Positions 7,695 through 15,842 are shown, numbered from the stretch's first letter. The stretch: 17,005 nt of DNA from Coemansia sp. RSA 922 (GCA_027577415.1 JANBQS010000484.1:1-17005); one strand, 5' to 3'. Notes: a model not told the origin generated them from the letters alone. Translations and numbers: made by a program.

Positions 7695-9377
7695 TCATCC
7701 AAACCGAGACATGCCACTGCCCTCCCAGTTCATCGACGGCGCAATGTCGAGATACCCGTCGTCGGCGTAGTGGTTGTAGACTATAGGCGCTGACGTCACC
7801 GTTGTCGTTGGGCGCGACGCTCTGGAGCTGGAAACTGGCCTGATCCCGCCGAATCCCGCCGCCTGGTGTCCTCTTCCTCGTCGCCCGCCTCTTGTCGATC
7901 CACTGCTGGTGGGCCGTTCGCGCGACCTAGAGGCAGACGAGCTGCCACGGCGCCTTCCTCTTCTGCCGCGCTGCTGGGGCGACCGCCGCACGGCTGGCGC
8001 AAACTGGTTCAGGTAAATAGCCATATTGTCATCGCCAGTCCCAGCAAACTCGCGCAGGTCGCAGAAGCCCTCCAGCGGCGACTGCGGCGCCTCGTCATCG
8101 TCATCTATAGACACATAGCCCTGGTGTGACGACTCTTGGCCAGACAATTCCGGTCTACTGTCTAAATGGTGGTCAAAGTCGTCGCTCAGCCGATCATCGC
8201 CAAACATGTCCGCTCCATCGCTGTCCTCGCCAACCCCAATGAGCCTGTCATGGTTATCGTGGTACCACTGCGAGATCCCTGGGTGGACAGGAGATGACCC
8301 GCCTGGCTGAGACTCTCCCATGCTCGCTTGGTCCGCTGTAGCAGACACATTATGCATTTGTATTAGATCTGACCGAGAAACGTCCTGTGTGAGGAACTCG
8401 CCAATCGGGTCGTCAAAGAGCTCAGCGTCCATGCCCTTCAGCATCTCCTTGCTGGCCGATGTATTGCGCCTGAACTGCTGCGCGTCAGCCTTTGACGCCA
8501 CTAGCTCCAGGTGGTGGGCGACAATGGTCGATGCAGAGCTGGCCCGGTTCATATGCCCGGTAGCAGTGGATGTGCGAGACATGCTGGAGACCAGCGTCTC
8601 TTGAGAAAACAAGTCAGCCGCTGAGGAGAACCCAGTCAATGGCGTACCTGCTGCGCTATTTGTCGTGTCCAGAACCACCATGTTCTGCGACTGGCTGTTG
8701 TGTCGCTCGACTGTCGGGCTTCCATGTCGCAGCAGTGGCGGCGATGACGGCAAGCACACTTCTACAATCGATAGCTTTCGCGCCAGCTTCGTTGCCCGCA
8801 CAGCTGGCGTTGCGGCTATTTTCAGCGCCCTTATGGCGCAGTCTACTGGCTGAACGTCTGAGCTGTCACTGCTAAAATTGCCTTTATGTTTGGTGGACTT
8901 GCGCTTACTCGGTGTTTCGACAAAATCGTCGTCCGAGTCGTCCACGCTGACAGGTATATTGGCTGACCGTGGAGCAACAGCTGCTATGCGCGAGCTACTA
9001 CTTGGTGCCGTGCTCCTGGGCTTTTTCCGAGCTGTAAATTCTGGTTCTAGCACTATGCACTCGAGATCCTGGCTGTCGTCGATTTTAATAATCTGACTCG
9101 TCGACGCGCTAGCTGCTTTGTCGCTCCTTCTATGCCGCAAAATCGTGCCTGGCGACTTTAATCCAATGCCCACTGCCTGCTTTGAGGCTTGGTTCGCGTT
9201 TGTCGGCGTCTTCATGGATATAATGGATTGCACTCGGCTAGGCGCTTTGCAGGTGAGCAGAGGCGGGAGTTCCCAGAAGTTGCTCAGTGCGCTCTGGTTG
9301 TGCGCGCGTGTAGAGGTTGTGCGCTTTAGTGGCACTGAGGGCCGAGAGTTTGGAGTGCTGCTGGCGGCTTTGCGCAT
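7695..9377 (-). CDS. Unrecognised, mostly disordered nuclear-type protein with SIM-like motifs and an RG-rich tail
   Basis: 560-residue open frame that I do not recognise. The composition is Ser/Arg/Asp-rich and largely disordered, with almost no Cys, so there is no zinc finger or RING. Visible elements: a short hydrophobic motif NFWELPPLL (33-41); several hydrophobic-acidic stretches that resemble SUMO-interaction motifs (IIKIDDSQD 96-104, ECIVLEPE 106-113, IPVSVDDSDDDF 141-152, YVSIDDDDEA 421-430); basic patches that could be nuclear localisation signals (KKPR 118-121, KRKSTKHK 158-165); an acidic middle (385-430); CDLREFAG..DDNMAIYLNQF (439-459), which looks like a folded or conserved helix; an Arg/Gly-rich block (464-503); and a distinctive C-terminus YADDGYLDIAPSMNWEGSGMSRF. 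A chromatin or DNA-repair adaptor would fit, but that is inference only. The start is the ATG at 9377, the only one that opens the whole frame. Its stop is 30 bp from the TAF5 stop, and it is divergent from MRM1. Confidence 0.75.
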   Translation of the reverse strand: MRKAASSTPNSRPSVPLKRTTSTRAHNQSALSNFWELPPLLTCKAPSRVQSIISMKTPTNANQASKQAVGIGLKSPGTILRHRRSDKAASASTSQIIKIDDSQDLECIVLEPEFTARKKPRSTAPSSSSRIAAVAPRSANIPVSVDDSDDDFVETPSKRKSTKHKGNFSSDSSDVQPVDCAIRALKIAATPAVRATKLARKLSIVEVCLPSSPPLLRHGSPTVERHNSQSQNMVVLDTTNSAAGTPLTGFSSAADLFSQETLVSSMSRTSTATGHMNRASSASTIVAHHLELVASKADAQQFRRNTSASKEMLKGMDAELFDDPIGEFLTQDVSRSDLIQMHNVSATADQASMGESQPGGSSPVHPGISQWYHDNHDRLIGVGEDSDGADMFGDDRLSDDFDHHLDSRPELSGQESSHQGYVSIDDDDEAPQSPLEGFCDLREFAGTGDDNMAIYLNQFAPAVRRSPQQRGRRGRRRGSSSASRSRERPTSSGSTRGGRRGRGHQAAGFGGIRPVSSSRASRPTTTVTSAPIVYNHYADDGYLDIAPSMNWEGSGMSRFG

Positions 9378-9596
9378 AGAGTATGTATGCCAGGAACCCG
9401 AGCACAGGAGAGTGGACCGCTAGTGATAAAATAACAGACTGATGGATATTTGTGATGCAAATAGAAGAGAAAGAGTTGGACGTGTCTGGATTAGATTTTT
9501 TTAGGTGAAGTGTAGGGAGTTTGTGTCGATCGTGCCACAACTTTCTTTCTTGCTCAAATATCAATAAATTTTTTCTTTTCTTTTCTTTTTTTTGTC
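9378..9596. promoter_or_regulatory. Divergent promoter between the unrecognised gene and MRM1
   Basis: 219 bp between start codons on opposite strands. The end next to MRM1 (9568-9594) is an almost pure CT/T tract running to the ATG at 9597, like the leaders of the other genes here. No further motif is recognised. Confidence 0.55.
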
Positions 9597-10673
9597 ATGT
9601 TTGCTAATTTGGCTGTTACTACGACGCGAACAAAGATTGGGCCTTGCTGTGAGCTACTGTTTTCCAGTGGATCAACGGCCGCCGTTATCCGTTCCAGTGC
9701 GAATGCCTGTCGCTTTTACAACAAAGACCGATACTCAAAATTTGACAGGACCTTTAAACAAATTGGCAAAGCCCCAACACCTACTCATGGGCGCCCCACG
9801 AAGCTCAAATTCAGGACCAAGGGCAGCGAAGGCATAGAGCTGACCAACACGACGATGGAGCTCCTCTACGGCTACTCGCCAATCAAAGCCGCGATAATGC
9901 AAGGGAGGCGCGAAATCTACGGACTATACTGCCAGGGCGGGTTCATGGGTGATGAGCCGCGTGACGAACTAAAGGATATCATAAATATGGCCAAGAGCCA
10001 GCTTTTGCCTATAAAAGAGGTCATGAAATCCGATATGACTGATGCTGTATATGGCGCTAACCACCAGGGTATTCTGCTCAAGGTCGGCCGCATAGATGCC
10101 ACTCGGGTGCGCGATCTGGGTCCACTAGTCAATGGCAGATACACGCTTGATCTGACTACGGGCGTAGTTGAGCTGGAGCCCCGACGCAAGTTTCCGCTTC
10201 TAGTGTGCTTGGATGGCATACAGGATGAACGAAACATGGGATCTATTATAAGATCGGCTCTGTTCTTTGGCGCCGATGGTATTCTGCTGTGCGGCAAGGA
10301 TGCCTGTCGTCCGTCGCCTATTGTGTCTAAAACGAGCTCGGGTGCTATGGAGTGCCTGCCTATCTATAAAGCAGCAGAGCCGCCCAAGGTGCTTACTAAG
10401 GCTCGCGAGAATGGCTGGTCAGTTGTCTGTACAACTGTCAAGGAAGGTGATTTGGGCGAAACTAATCCGCTGCACCGTATCTCGAACCTGAATAGCCCCA
10501 CTATTCTTGTCTTGGGAAGCGAGGGTAGCGGTGTGAACCATGTCATCCGGAATCTGAGCGATATAAACGTACATATTCCAGCTCGCTCTGATATCCCCAG
10601 TTACATTGACTCGCTTAACGTGGGCGTTGCGGCAGGTGTAATCCTTTCAGCATTAAAATTTGTTGGAGAGTAG
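9597..10673 (+). CDS. MRM1: Mitochondrial 21S/16S rRNA 2'-O-ribose methyltransferase, MRM1/Pet56 type (SpoU family)
   Basis: SPOUT-class methyltransferase of 358 residues. In yeast the homologue Pet56/Mrm1 methylates the ribose of a conserved peptidyl-transferase guanosine in mitochondrial large-subunit rRNA. The first ~45 residues contain several Arg/Lys, few acidic residues and RFYNKD near position 39, fitting a mitochondrial presequence. The SpoU substrate-binding domain follows (LLYGYSPIKAAIMQGRREIYGLY, about 89-111; GANHQGILLKV, 153-163). The catalytic domain has motif 1 LDGIQDERNMGSIIRSALFFG (205-225, with Asn213 and Arg219), motif 2 LVLGSEGSGV (304-313) and motif 3 SLNVGVAAGVIL (339-350), which form the trefoil-knot AdoMet site. 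The usual Pro after Asp in motif 1 (DPxN) is Glu here (DERN). It is full length, with no intron needed. Confidence 0.94.
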   Translation: MFANLAVTTTRTKIGPCCELLFSSGSTAAVIRSSANACRFYNKDRYSKFDRTFKQIGKAPTPTHGRPTKLKFRTKGSEGIELTNTTMELLYGYSPIKAAIMQGRREIYGLYCQGGFMGDEPRDELKDIINMAKSQLLPIKEVMKSDMTDAVYGANHQGILLKVGRIDATRVRDLGPLVNGRYTLDLTTGVVELEPRRKFPLLVCLDGIQDERNMGSIIRSALFFGADGILLCGKDACRPSPIVSKTSSGAMECLPIYKAAEPPKVLTKARENGWSVVCTTVKEGDLGETNPLHRISNLNSPTILVLGSEGSGVNHVIRNLSDINVHIPARSDIPSYIDSLNVGVAAGVILSALKFVGE

Positions 10674-10691
10674 GCTCTTTTTTCTTACAAA

Positions 10692-10697
10692 AATAAA
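10692..10697 (+). terminator. Polyadenylation signal of MRM1
   Basis: AATAAA 18 bases after the MRM1 stop codon, in an A-rich context. It lies just short of the AATAAA of the opposing minus-strand gene (10733-10738). Confidence 0.55.
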
Positions 10698-10732
10698 AAT
10701 ATTTTCAATCTTATATATATTATTGTGAACAT

Positions 10733-10738
10733 TTTATT
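10733..10738 (-). terminator. Polyadenylation signal for a minus-strand transcript
   Basis: AATAAA on the minus strand (TTTATT on plus), 42 bases downstream of the TAG that ends the short minus-strand frame 10781-10855. Its placement is what a 3' UTR of that small gene would have. It is the main independent support that the short frame is a real terminal exon. Confidence 0.4.
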
Positions 10739-10780
10739 CATACTTCCACACGCAACACAATTAAACTTATCTCATGCTAC

Positions 10781-10855
10781 CTAGGATTTAATGTTTTCTA
10801 TATACGTAATCACCAGATCAACATGGTCATTGAGCGTGTGGCGCACTTCCTCTGT
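10781..10855 (-). CDS. Probable last exon of a small unrecognised gene (partial model)
   Basis: A 24-residue frame with stop, TEEVRHTLNDHVDLVITYIENI-KS, directly preceded by an acceptor-like TTTTCAATAG at 10856-10865 and followed by a well-placed AATAAA. The peptide looks like the end of an amphipathic helix with natural composition, not a random reading. The upstream exon is uncertain. Option A: ATG at 10915, encoding MIEREKGVAALNS, spliced with a 21-bp GTGAGT...AATAG segment (10856-10876); the frame is kept but the intron is implausibly short. Option B: donor GTATGT at 11049-11054 with an exon from the ATG at 11129 (25 codons, also in phase), which would overlap the 5' end of the HNH gene. 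I do not recognise the family. Confidence 0.35.
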   Translation of the reverse strand, partial: TEEVRHTLNDHVDLVITYIENIKS

Positions 10856-11010
10856 CTATTGAAAACACCAACTCACACTATTCAGCGCAGCAACACCCTT
10901 TTCTCTCTCTATCATTTTTTAATTTTTATTTAGTAATAGCAGTAGCTTGGTCAGCCTCTAGGGGATAGTAGTATAACAGGGTCCAAGGGTAACATAGACC
11001 CGTTGACAAA
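10856..11010. promoter_or_regulatory. Leader / promoter of the HNH gene, overlapping possible 5' exons of the small minus gene
   Basis: AT-rich sequence with a CT run at 10899-10912 on the plus strand, matching the pyrimidine-rich leaders of the other genes and pointing to transcription of the HNH gene starting near here. The same bases hold the candidate first exon (10877-10915) and a TACTAA-like branch sequence on the minus strand. Confidence 0.4.
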
Positions 11011-12660
11011 ATGCATTACCCTCAAATTGCGACGATAGTGACGAGAGTACATACTCCGACAGAGTTGACCACGGCAGCAGAGAGACCTCCGTCAAATGTA
11101 GCGACACCACGCAGCACTGCGCAGCCCATAGTCCCGCGAGAAGAAGAGTGCTGGCCAGTGACTATGCTGATGGACCGGTATCCAGAGCTGCGATTCGAGC
11201 GGTGGCTACCAGGAGTACTGCGCTCGATAAAGAAAACAAACGGCACTGTGTTTGACGAGCGCCTGCTTCGCGGACCACAAGGTCATCCGCTCTGCTTGTG
11301 GTGCAGCAAGGAGACCCCGACTCCCCAGGAGCTGTTCTGCGCAACACCCAGCGCGCATAAACACCTAGATGTCGAGTTTGGCGAGGGCTGCGCACACGAG
11401 CACCGGATGCGTCGGGATAACCAGTACGTTCGCCGACAACTGTTTATACGCGACGGTGGCATATGCTACGACTGCGGTATTGACGCCCACGCACTATTTG
11501 TGCAAGCCGTGGCGTGCACCACGCTAGACCAGCGCGTTGGCATGTTTAGGGCGTTGGCCAAACGGACGCATGAGTGGAGGAAAAAAGTTAAGCGCCCGCT
11601 ATCCAGCATGGAGTATGACTTTACTGAGGGTATGTTCTGGGAGGCCGCTCACAAGGTCGATGTCAAGCATGGCGGCGGGCTGTGTGGACTCGACGGGTTC
11701 CAGACGCTGTGCGTGCCATGCCACAGCGATGCGTATATGCGGAGCTATTTGGCAGATATTAACAGCATGTCACTCTTCCAGTCGCCAACAGGCGCACTTA
11801 GCGACGTCAACACCCCGCTTTTGCTGAGTACAGGTCGAGGAAGTGCAGGCCGAACGAGGCGTGACCTTCTGTCTGCCCAGCGTGGCACTCCGCCAAGCTT
11901 TGCATTGTCGCATATCCTGTCATTGAGCTCAGCTCCCTCTGTGGCAGAGTCGCCAGTCGCACTCATGGCGGTTCGGACCAGCCGTGGCCAAAAGCAGGTC
12001 GAAACATCGCCAATATCGCTCTCGTCAACATCTGACTCCTCGCCACCTTCGCCCACGAGCAACTACATTCTCTGCGTGCCATCCCGCTCACGCTTGCATG
12101 AAACTCCCACAAAGTCACCGCCGGCGAACAAGTCCGACCAGCTCGGCGGCGTTCGCTGTCGGCATGCTCGGAACATCACCGCCAGTAAGAGCGAAGCAAC
12201 GTCCTTTAAACAACTGCCACTGGTGCAGCTATCCGCGATCATTGACTTGACTACATCGACGCGTGAACTGGCTAGCCATGCATGCGACAGACCAGATCTT
12301 GATATATTGGCTGATATGCTGACTACGATAAATATTTCTTCGTCTGGCGAGGAGAGCTCCAGCGAAGTAGAGATTGTCCAGGCTGTGCCAAGACGAGTAG
12401 CACTGTCAACGCGCAAGCTAGGCAATAATTCTAGTAATCAGGGAGATAGCCAGCAGCAGCGGCAGCCTATGGCAATGGCCAAGGGCCTCCAGCCAGTTGC
12501 TAGTGCAAATGAGGGTCAGGCAAGACCACGCTTGGCGCAAAAGTCAATGTCAGACAACTCGTCTACACTGCGATGCCCCTCGCTAACACGCGTGTCGTCT
12601 CGCACAGAGTCTACTTCGCAAGAAAACTCGCCCGCCGCCCGCGGCTTGGCGCCTCTTTAG
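11011..12660 (+). CDS. Stand-alone ZRANB3-type HNH-domain protein with disordered C-terminus
   Basis: 549-residue protein. Residues about 90-250 match the architecture of the C-terminal HNH nuclease module of the replication-fork remodeler ZRANB3: a CxxC knuckle (Cys95/98) with Cys110 and Cys127; HRMRRDNQYVRRQLFIRDGGICYDCG (131-156), where Cys152/155 form a second CxxC; then MFWEAAH (H214), GGGLCGLDGFQTLCVPCH (221-238). No helicase, PCNA-binding box or NZF finger is visible. Residues 255-549 are Ser/Thr/Pro-rich and disordered, with an acidic/hydrophobic SEVEIVQAV segment near 455-465. Two positions differ from the usual motif: the Asp before the first His (DH) is Ala, and the Asn of LDN is Gly. 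DNA cleavage is therefore uncertain; DNA binding or a structural role is possible. An internal ATG at 11164 (MLMDRYPELRF) could be the real start, because the first 51 residues are low-complexity. Convergent with the FPGS-like gene. Confidence 0.85.
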   Translation: MHYPQIATIVTRVHTPTELTTAAERPPSNVATPRSTAQPIVPREEECWPVTMLMDRYPELRFERWLPGVLRSIKKTNGTVFDERLLRGPQGHPLCLWCSKETPTPQELFCATPSAHKHLDVEFGEGCAHEHRMRRDNQYVRRQLFIRDGGICYDCGIDAHALFVQAVACTTLDQRVGMFRALAKRTHEWRKKVKRPLSSMEYDFTEGMFWEAAHKVDVKHGGGLCGLDGFQTLCVPCHSDAYMRSYLADINSMSLFQSPTGALSDVNTPLLLSTGRGSAGRTRRDLLSAQRGTPPSFALSHILSLSSAPSVAESPVALMAVRTSRGQKQVETSPISLSSTSDSSPPSPTSNYILCVPSRSRLHETPTKSPPANKSDQLGGVRCRHARNITASKSEATSFKQLPLVQLSAIIDLTTSTRELASHACDRPDLDILADMLTTINISSSGEESSSEVEIVQAVPRRVALSTRKLGNNSSNQGDSQQQRQPMAMAKGLQPVASANEGQARPRLAQKSMSDNSSTLRCPSLTRVSSRTESTSQENSPAARGLAPL

Positions 12661-12685
12661 GAAATGTTACACGCAAATATATATT

Positions 12686-12691
12686 AATAAA
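12686..12691 (+). terminator. Polyadenylation signal of the HNH gene
   Basis: AATAAA 25 bases after the stop codon, inside the 51-bp spacer before the stop codon of the opposing FPGS-like gene. Confidence 0.55.
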
Positions 12692-12711
12692 AAATGTCAA
12701 TGATAATAATA

Positions 12712-14900
12712 CTATCGTTGGGTGACCGATAATGTAGTTCGGACAAACGATTTAGATCCAGTAACTAGGATGTCAAACGGAGGAGTTACTGGCAAGTCAG
12801 AAATTGCTGGTAGTGGTAGCAGTTGCCTGGGAGATCTGAATGGGAGAGACGCTGTCAGATCTGTTCCGTAGCTGCCGCTGTTGCCGCTGCTGATTCCAAA
12901 TGACAGCTTGCGGCGGATCTCGCGAAGGTTGTCTGCCGAAGTAGTAGGCTTGACAACCGCACTTCGACTGAGCGCCAGTGACGGCCGCGAGTGTGACAAA
13001 AGCATGCTGCTGCCACCAGATGGCGAGGGCTGAACAAGTTGTGAGGGCCGTAGCGTGGGCGAGGCCGACTCTAGCAGAGTGCCGTTCCGGGTTGAGAAAA
13101 AGGACGGCAGCATGCTGGACGGCGGGTCTGAGCGCGAGCTATTAGTATAGGCCTGTCTGCTGGAAGACTCGGTTTGTGGCATTACAGCGCACTTTGCTGT
13201 TATAAGCTTAAGGGCGCAAGTCAGACTGGGCGCTATGTGTATTTGGTCAGTGCTGAGGCCTGTGAGCTGAGCCCAGTAGTCGCGCAAGGCGTACTGCGCG
13301 AGAGTAGGCGGAACGCACGAGTCTATGACATTGGACTCGTTCAGCGCGTCGGCAGCAAACACGCAGCTGGACCATGCGACGTTGCGAAGTGGGACGTAGA
13401 GCGACTTTAGAAGCTCGCGGTAGTCACACTTCAACCATGTGCCGTCAGACTCGTGTTGGTACCGAACAGCAGATAAAAACGATTCTGGGAGGTGGATAAG
13501 CAACAGGCGATGTTTTGTCGGCGCGGATTGACACACGCCATTAAACCACGCGCCCGTACGACCAAAGTCACTCGGCGTGTCAGCCCAGCTGTAGTGCCAC
13601 GATGGTCTATGCTTTGACTCGCCAGAGACAGAGTAGAAGAAGCCTGGATTACATGCGTTGGCCAGTCCGCGGAGCATCCACGACGAGGTATCGCGGAGCA
13701 TGGTTTGGATCTGAGTCTGATATGGACTCGGCGGCATAGGCTTGGCAGCAGCGTCCCGAACCGGACTCAGCGCCATTGCGGCAGTGTATTCACCTCCAAC
13801 TTGGTTCTGTGAGCGCGATCGAAGCAAGCCGTGCCTGAATGCCCATGTCTGACTAATGGCCAATGCCAGCTTGGCATACTGGTGCTGGTCCGGTCCGAAT
13901 ATGCCAAGCTGAATGTCCCTGCATGCCGGGAACGCCGAGAGTGCTTGAGCAAGCTCGATCGTGATGCCAAATATCTTTGTCAGGCTGTGCAATTGCACTC
14001 GAACGAGCTTTGGCTGCGAGGCCGAGATGACGTGCACTGGTCGGCGCATCAAGTATATGAGGCTCTTGCGCCACTCCTCGGGCAAACTCTCGGTGTAGCT
14101 GGGGAGAGGCTCAAATCCACAAATAACGATCTTTGGACAGAATATCTCCATCACTAGCTGCTCCATGTACCATGTGGCGACGTCTGGGGAACTTTCCGCA
14201 GCAGAAGCAGTAGTTGGTGCTTGTGCTGGTATGGCGGGTGGGTGCGGCATAGCCATGGCGATGGTTGTTACGTTCTGGTGGTTGAATATGCGGAGCGCAA
14301 TGTTGACGACCATCGTATCGAGCTTCTCTACAAACGAGCAGCCAGGCTGGCTGATCCGCGAGCCCTCGATTTCTAGCCTCTTCCTGCACTCGCTGCTGCA
14401 CAGTTCAAACACACTGCTATCGACGGGGCTGCCATTAATGCGGATCCGATCGCGCGGGTGCAGCGTGTGGTCTCGAAGGACAACCCCGTAGTTTAGAGTA
14501 TGCTCGGGATACCTCGAAGCCAACTGCTTGAGCATCGATTCAAGATACAGCAGCGTGCTGCCCGAACTGTGGCAATACACAAAGGTTGCGCTTTTGTCCT
14601 TCTAAATAGAGAGTACAAGCGAGAGAGTTACGCCTGAAATAAACATTAGCAGGCAATTGTACACAATGGACACCTGCATCCTCGGTAGTACATGCCTTGT
14701 TTGTACGCATTGAAGGAAAAGAGGCTGATACTTACGTTTGGTGCGTGGGCAAGTGCGGCATCTTTTGCGAGACTGGATGTCAATGCTTGACTAGACGGGT
14801 GTTGCGGCTGGTGACCAGGCAGACGGCCAACTCCAGGCATGTTTGTCAGTGGAGCGCGCGGCAGCCTCGACCGAGGGCTGCTAGTGTCGACATATGCCAT
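12712..14900 (-). CDS. Folylpolyglutamate-synthase-like protein lacking catalytic motifs (probable pseudoenzyme)
   Basis: Two exons on the minus strand: 14736-14900 (55 codons, ATG at 14900 in a good context) and 12712-14601 (629 codons plus stop); 684 residues in all. The fold order is that of folylpolyglutamate synthase (Mur ligase family): an ATFVYCHSSGSTLLYLESML strand-loop-helix (60-79) where FPGS has IHVxGTKGKGSTxxxxESIL; DRIRINGSPV (106-115), the family's RIRING signature; a central region; GPDQHQYAKLALAISQTW (291-308), matching GxHQxxNAxLA; WADTPSDFGRTGAWF (394-408) in place of DGAHTPxS; and KHRLLLIHLPES, resembling the FPGS C-terminal domain. The P-loop Gly-Lys, the SPH substrate loop, the metal-binding Glu, the GLDH His and the DGAHT His all appear replaced. 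The last ~150 residues are Ser/Pro-rich and extra to the family. The relationship is convincing; ligase activity is not expected. Confidence 0.8.
14602..14735 (-). other. Intron in the FPGS-like gene
   Basis: 134-bp intron with a perfect GTAAGT donor (14735-14730) and a CTATTTAG acceptor (14602-14603 are the AG). It is phase 0. It is required because the long 3' frame has no ATG at its head and its reading continues open through the acceptor, and because the family's P-loop strand begins just inside exon 2. Confidence 0.8.
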
Positions 14901-15842
14901 GGCAAGAGCAAGATAAAAAACGTGGCTATTCTGGCGAATGCGAGCGAATAGGATAGATGGATATTCGGAGAGTAGGGAATACGTAATAGAGTCGATAGCG
15001 AAAGAGAGAGATTGCCTGACAGAAATAGCTCACAGAGCAAGCAAAGCCATGTTTAGCACAGCTACGACGCTGTATCTCGAGATATATGCTAAAGGCGACA
15101 AGTAGTGAATGCGTAGTAGGACGGAAGATACAGTAGCACACTTAAAGAAGCAGGAGGGAAGGAGAGGAGTAGAGCAGAGTTAAAAACGTCCCAGCGCACG
15201 TCTAGCAGTCCGAGAGCGGGCGCGGATATGCGTCAGGCGACAGAGGAGCCGAGCGACGCGGCAAAAGACCGAGGCAGCCAGCAATTGAACAATGCGCAGT
15301 TGCAGTGCAGGTCGAAACTAAGTGAGAGGCGAAGCGTGGAGAAGAACCAAAGACAAGACGGTCGAATGTGTGGAGAAAATAAAGGAGACTTGGGACAATG
15401 GCCGAAAGAAGAAAGGTGGGAGGGAGTAGAAAGAAGCTTGGAAAAGGATTCCTCTGAGCCTTGTGCATGACTTGCAGATCGCCAAGCCCGAGCGCTCACT
15501 TGCTTTGTGCTTTAATGGCGTTCTCTTGATCAACCTCTTCGCCAGTGCTGTGGTACCCTAGTTCATCAGGTGTATCTTGTATAAACTTGACATGGGCTTG
15601 CACGTGGAAACCCGGGTTGACCAACTGTCACCTCCGGCATGGCTCACCCAGCTTGCGCTCTTACTACACACCACCGCCTTCTCGGTTAAACTGCTATGGC
15701 CGGGTCCATCATTCAATGCGTGTGCATAGCTTGCCCATGTCTTTGGCGCTCGATGCAATTTTGAGATTATGTGGCATGCGCCGATCATTTTGATCGACTA
15801 CATTTATGCGCTAAAATGTTTTGAGATAGAAAATAATGATGT
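14901..15842. promoter_or_regulatory. Spacer: promoter/leader of the FPGS-like gene and unassigned sequence 3' of FAD synthase
   Basis: From 14901 to about 15440 the minus strand is pyrimidine-rich (the plus strand is correspondingly purine-rich), consistent with a leader and promoter of the FPGS-like gene. A perfect 12-bp palindrome, TATCTCGAGATA, lies at 15073-15084. The stretch 15470-15790 is of ordinary composition, with frames of 76-82 codons on both strands but no recognisable protein, tRNA or repeat. The last ~50 bases are probably the FAD synthase 3' UTR. Confidence 0.45.

Noticed and set aside
15228..15470. 80-codon plus-strand frame, charged peptide
   Set aside because: The sequence is simply purine-rich (the complement of a CT-rich leader); no family resemblance.
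15545..15793. 82-codon frame and its 76-codon minus counterpart downstream of FAD synthase
   Set aside because: Open on both strands at chance length; no motif, splice signal or tRNA-like folding found.
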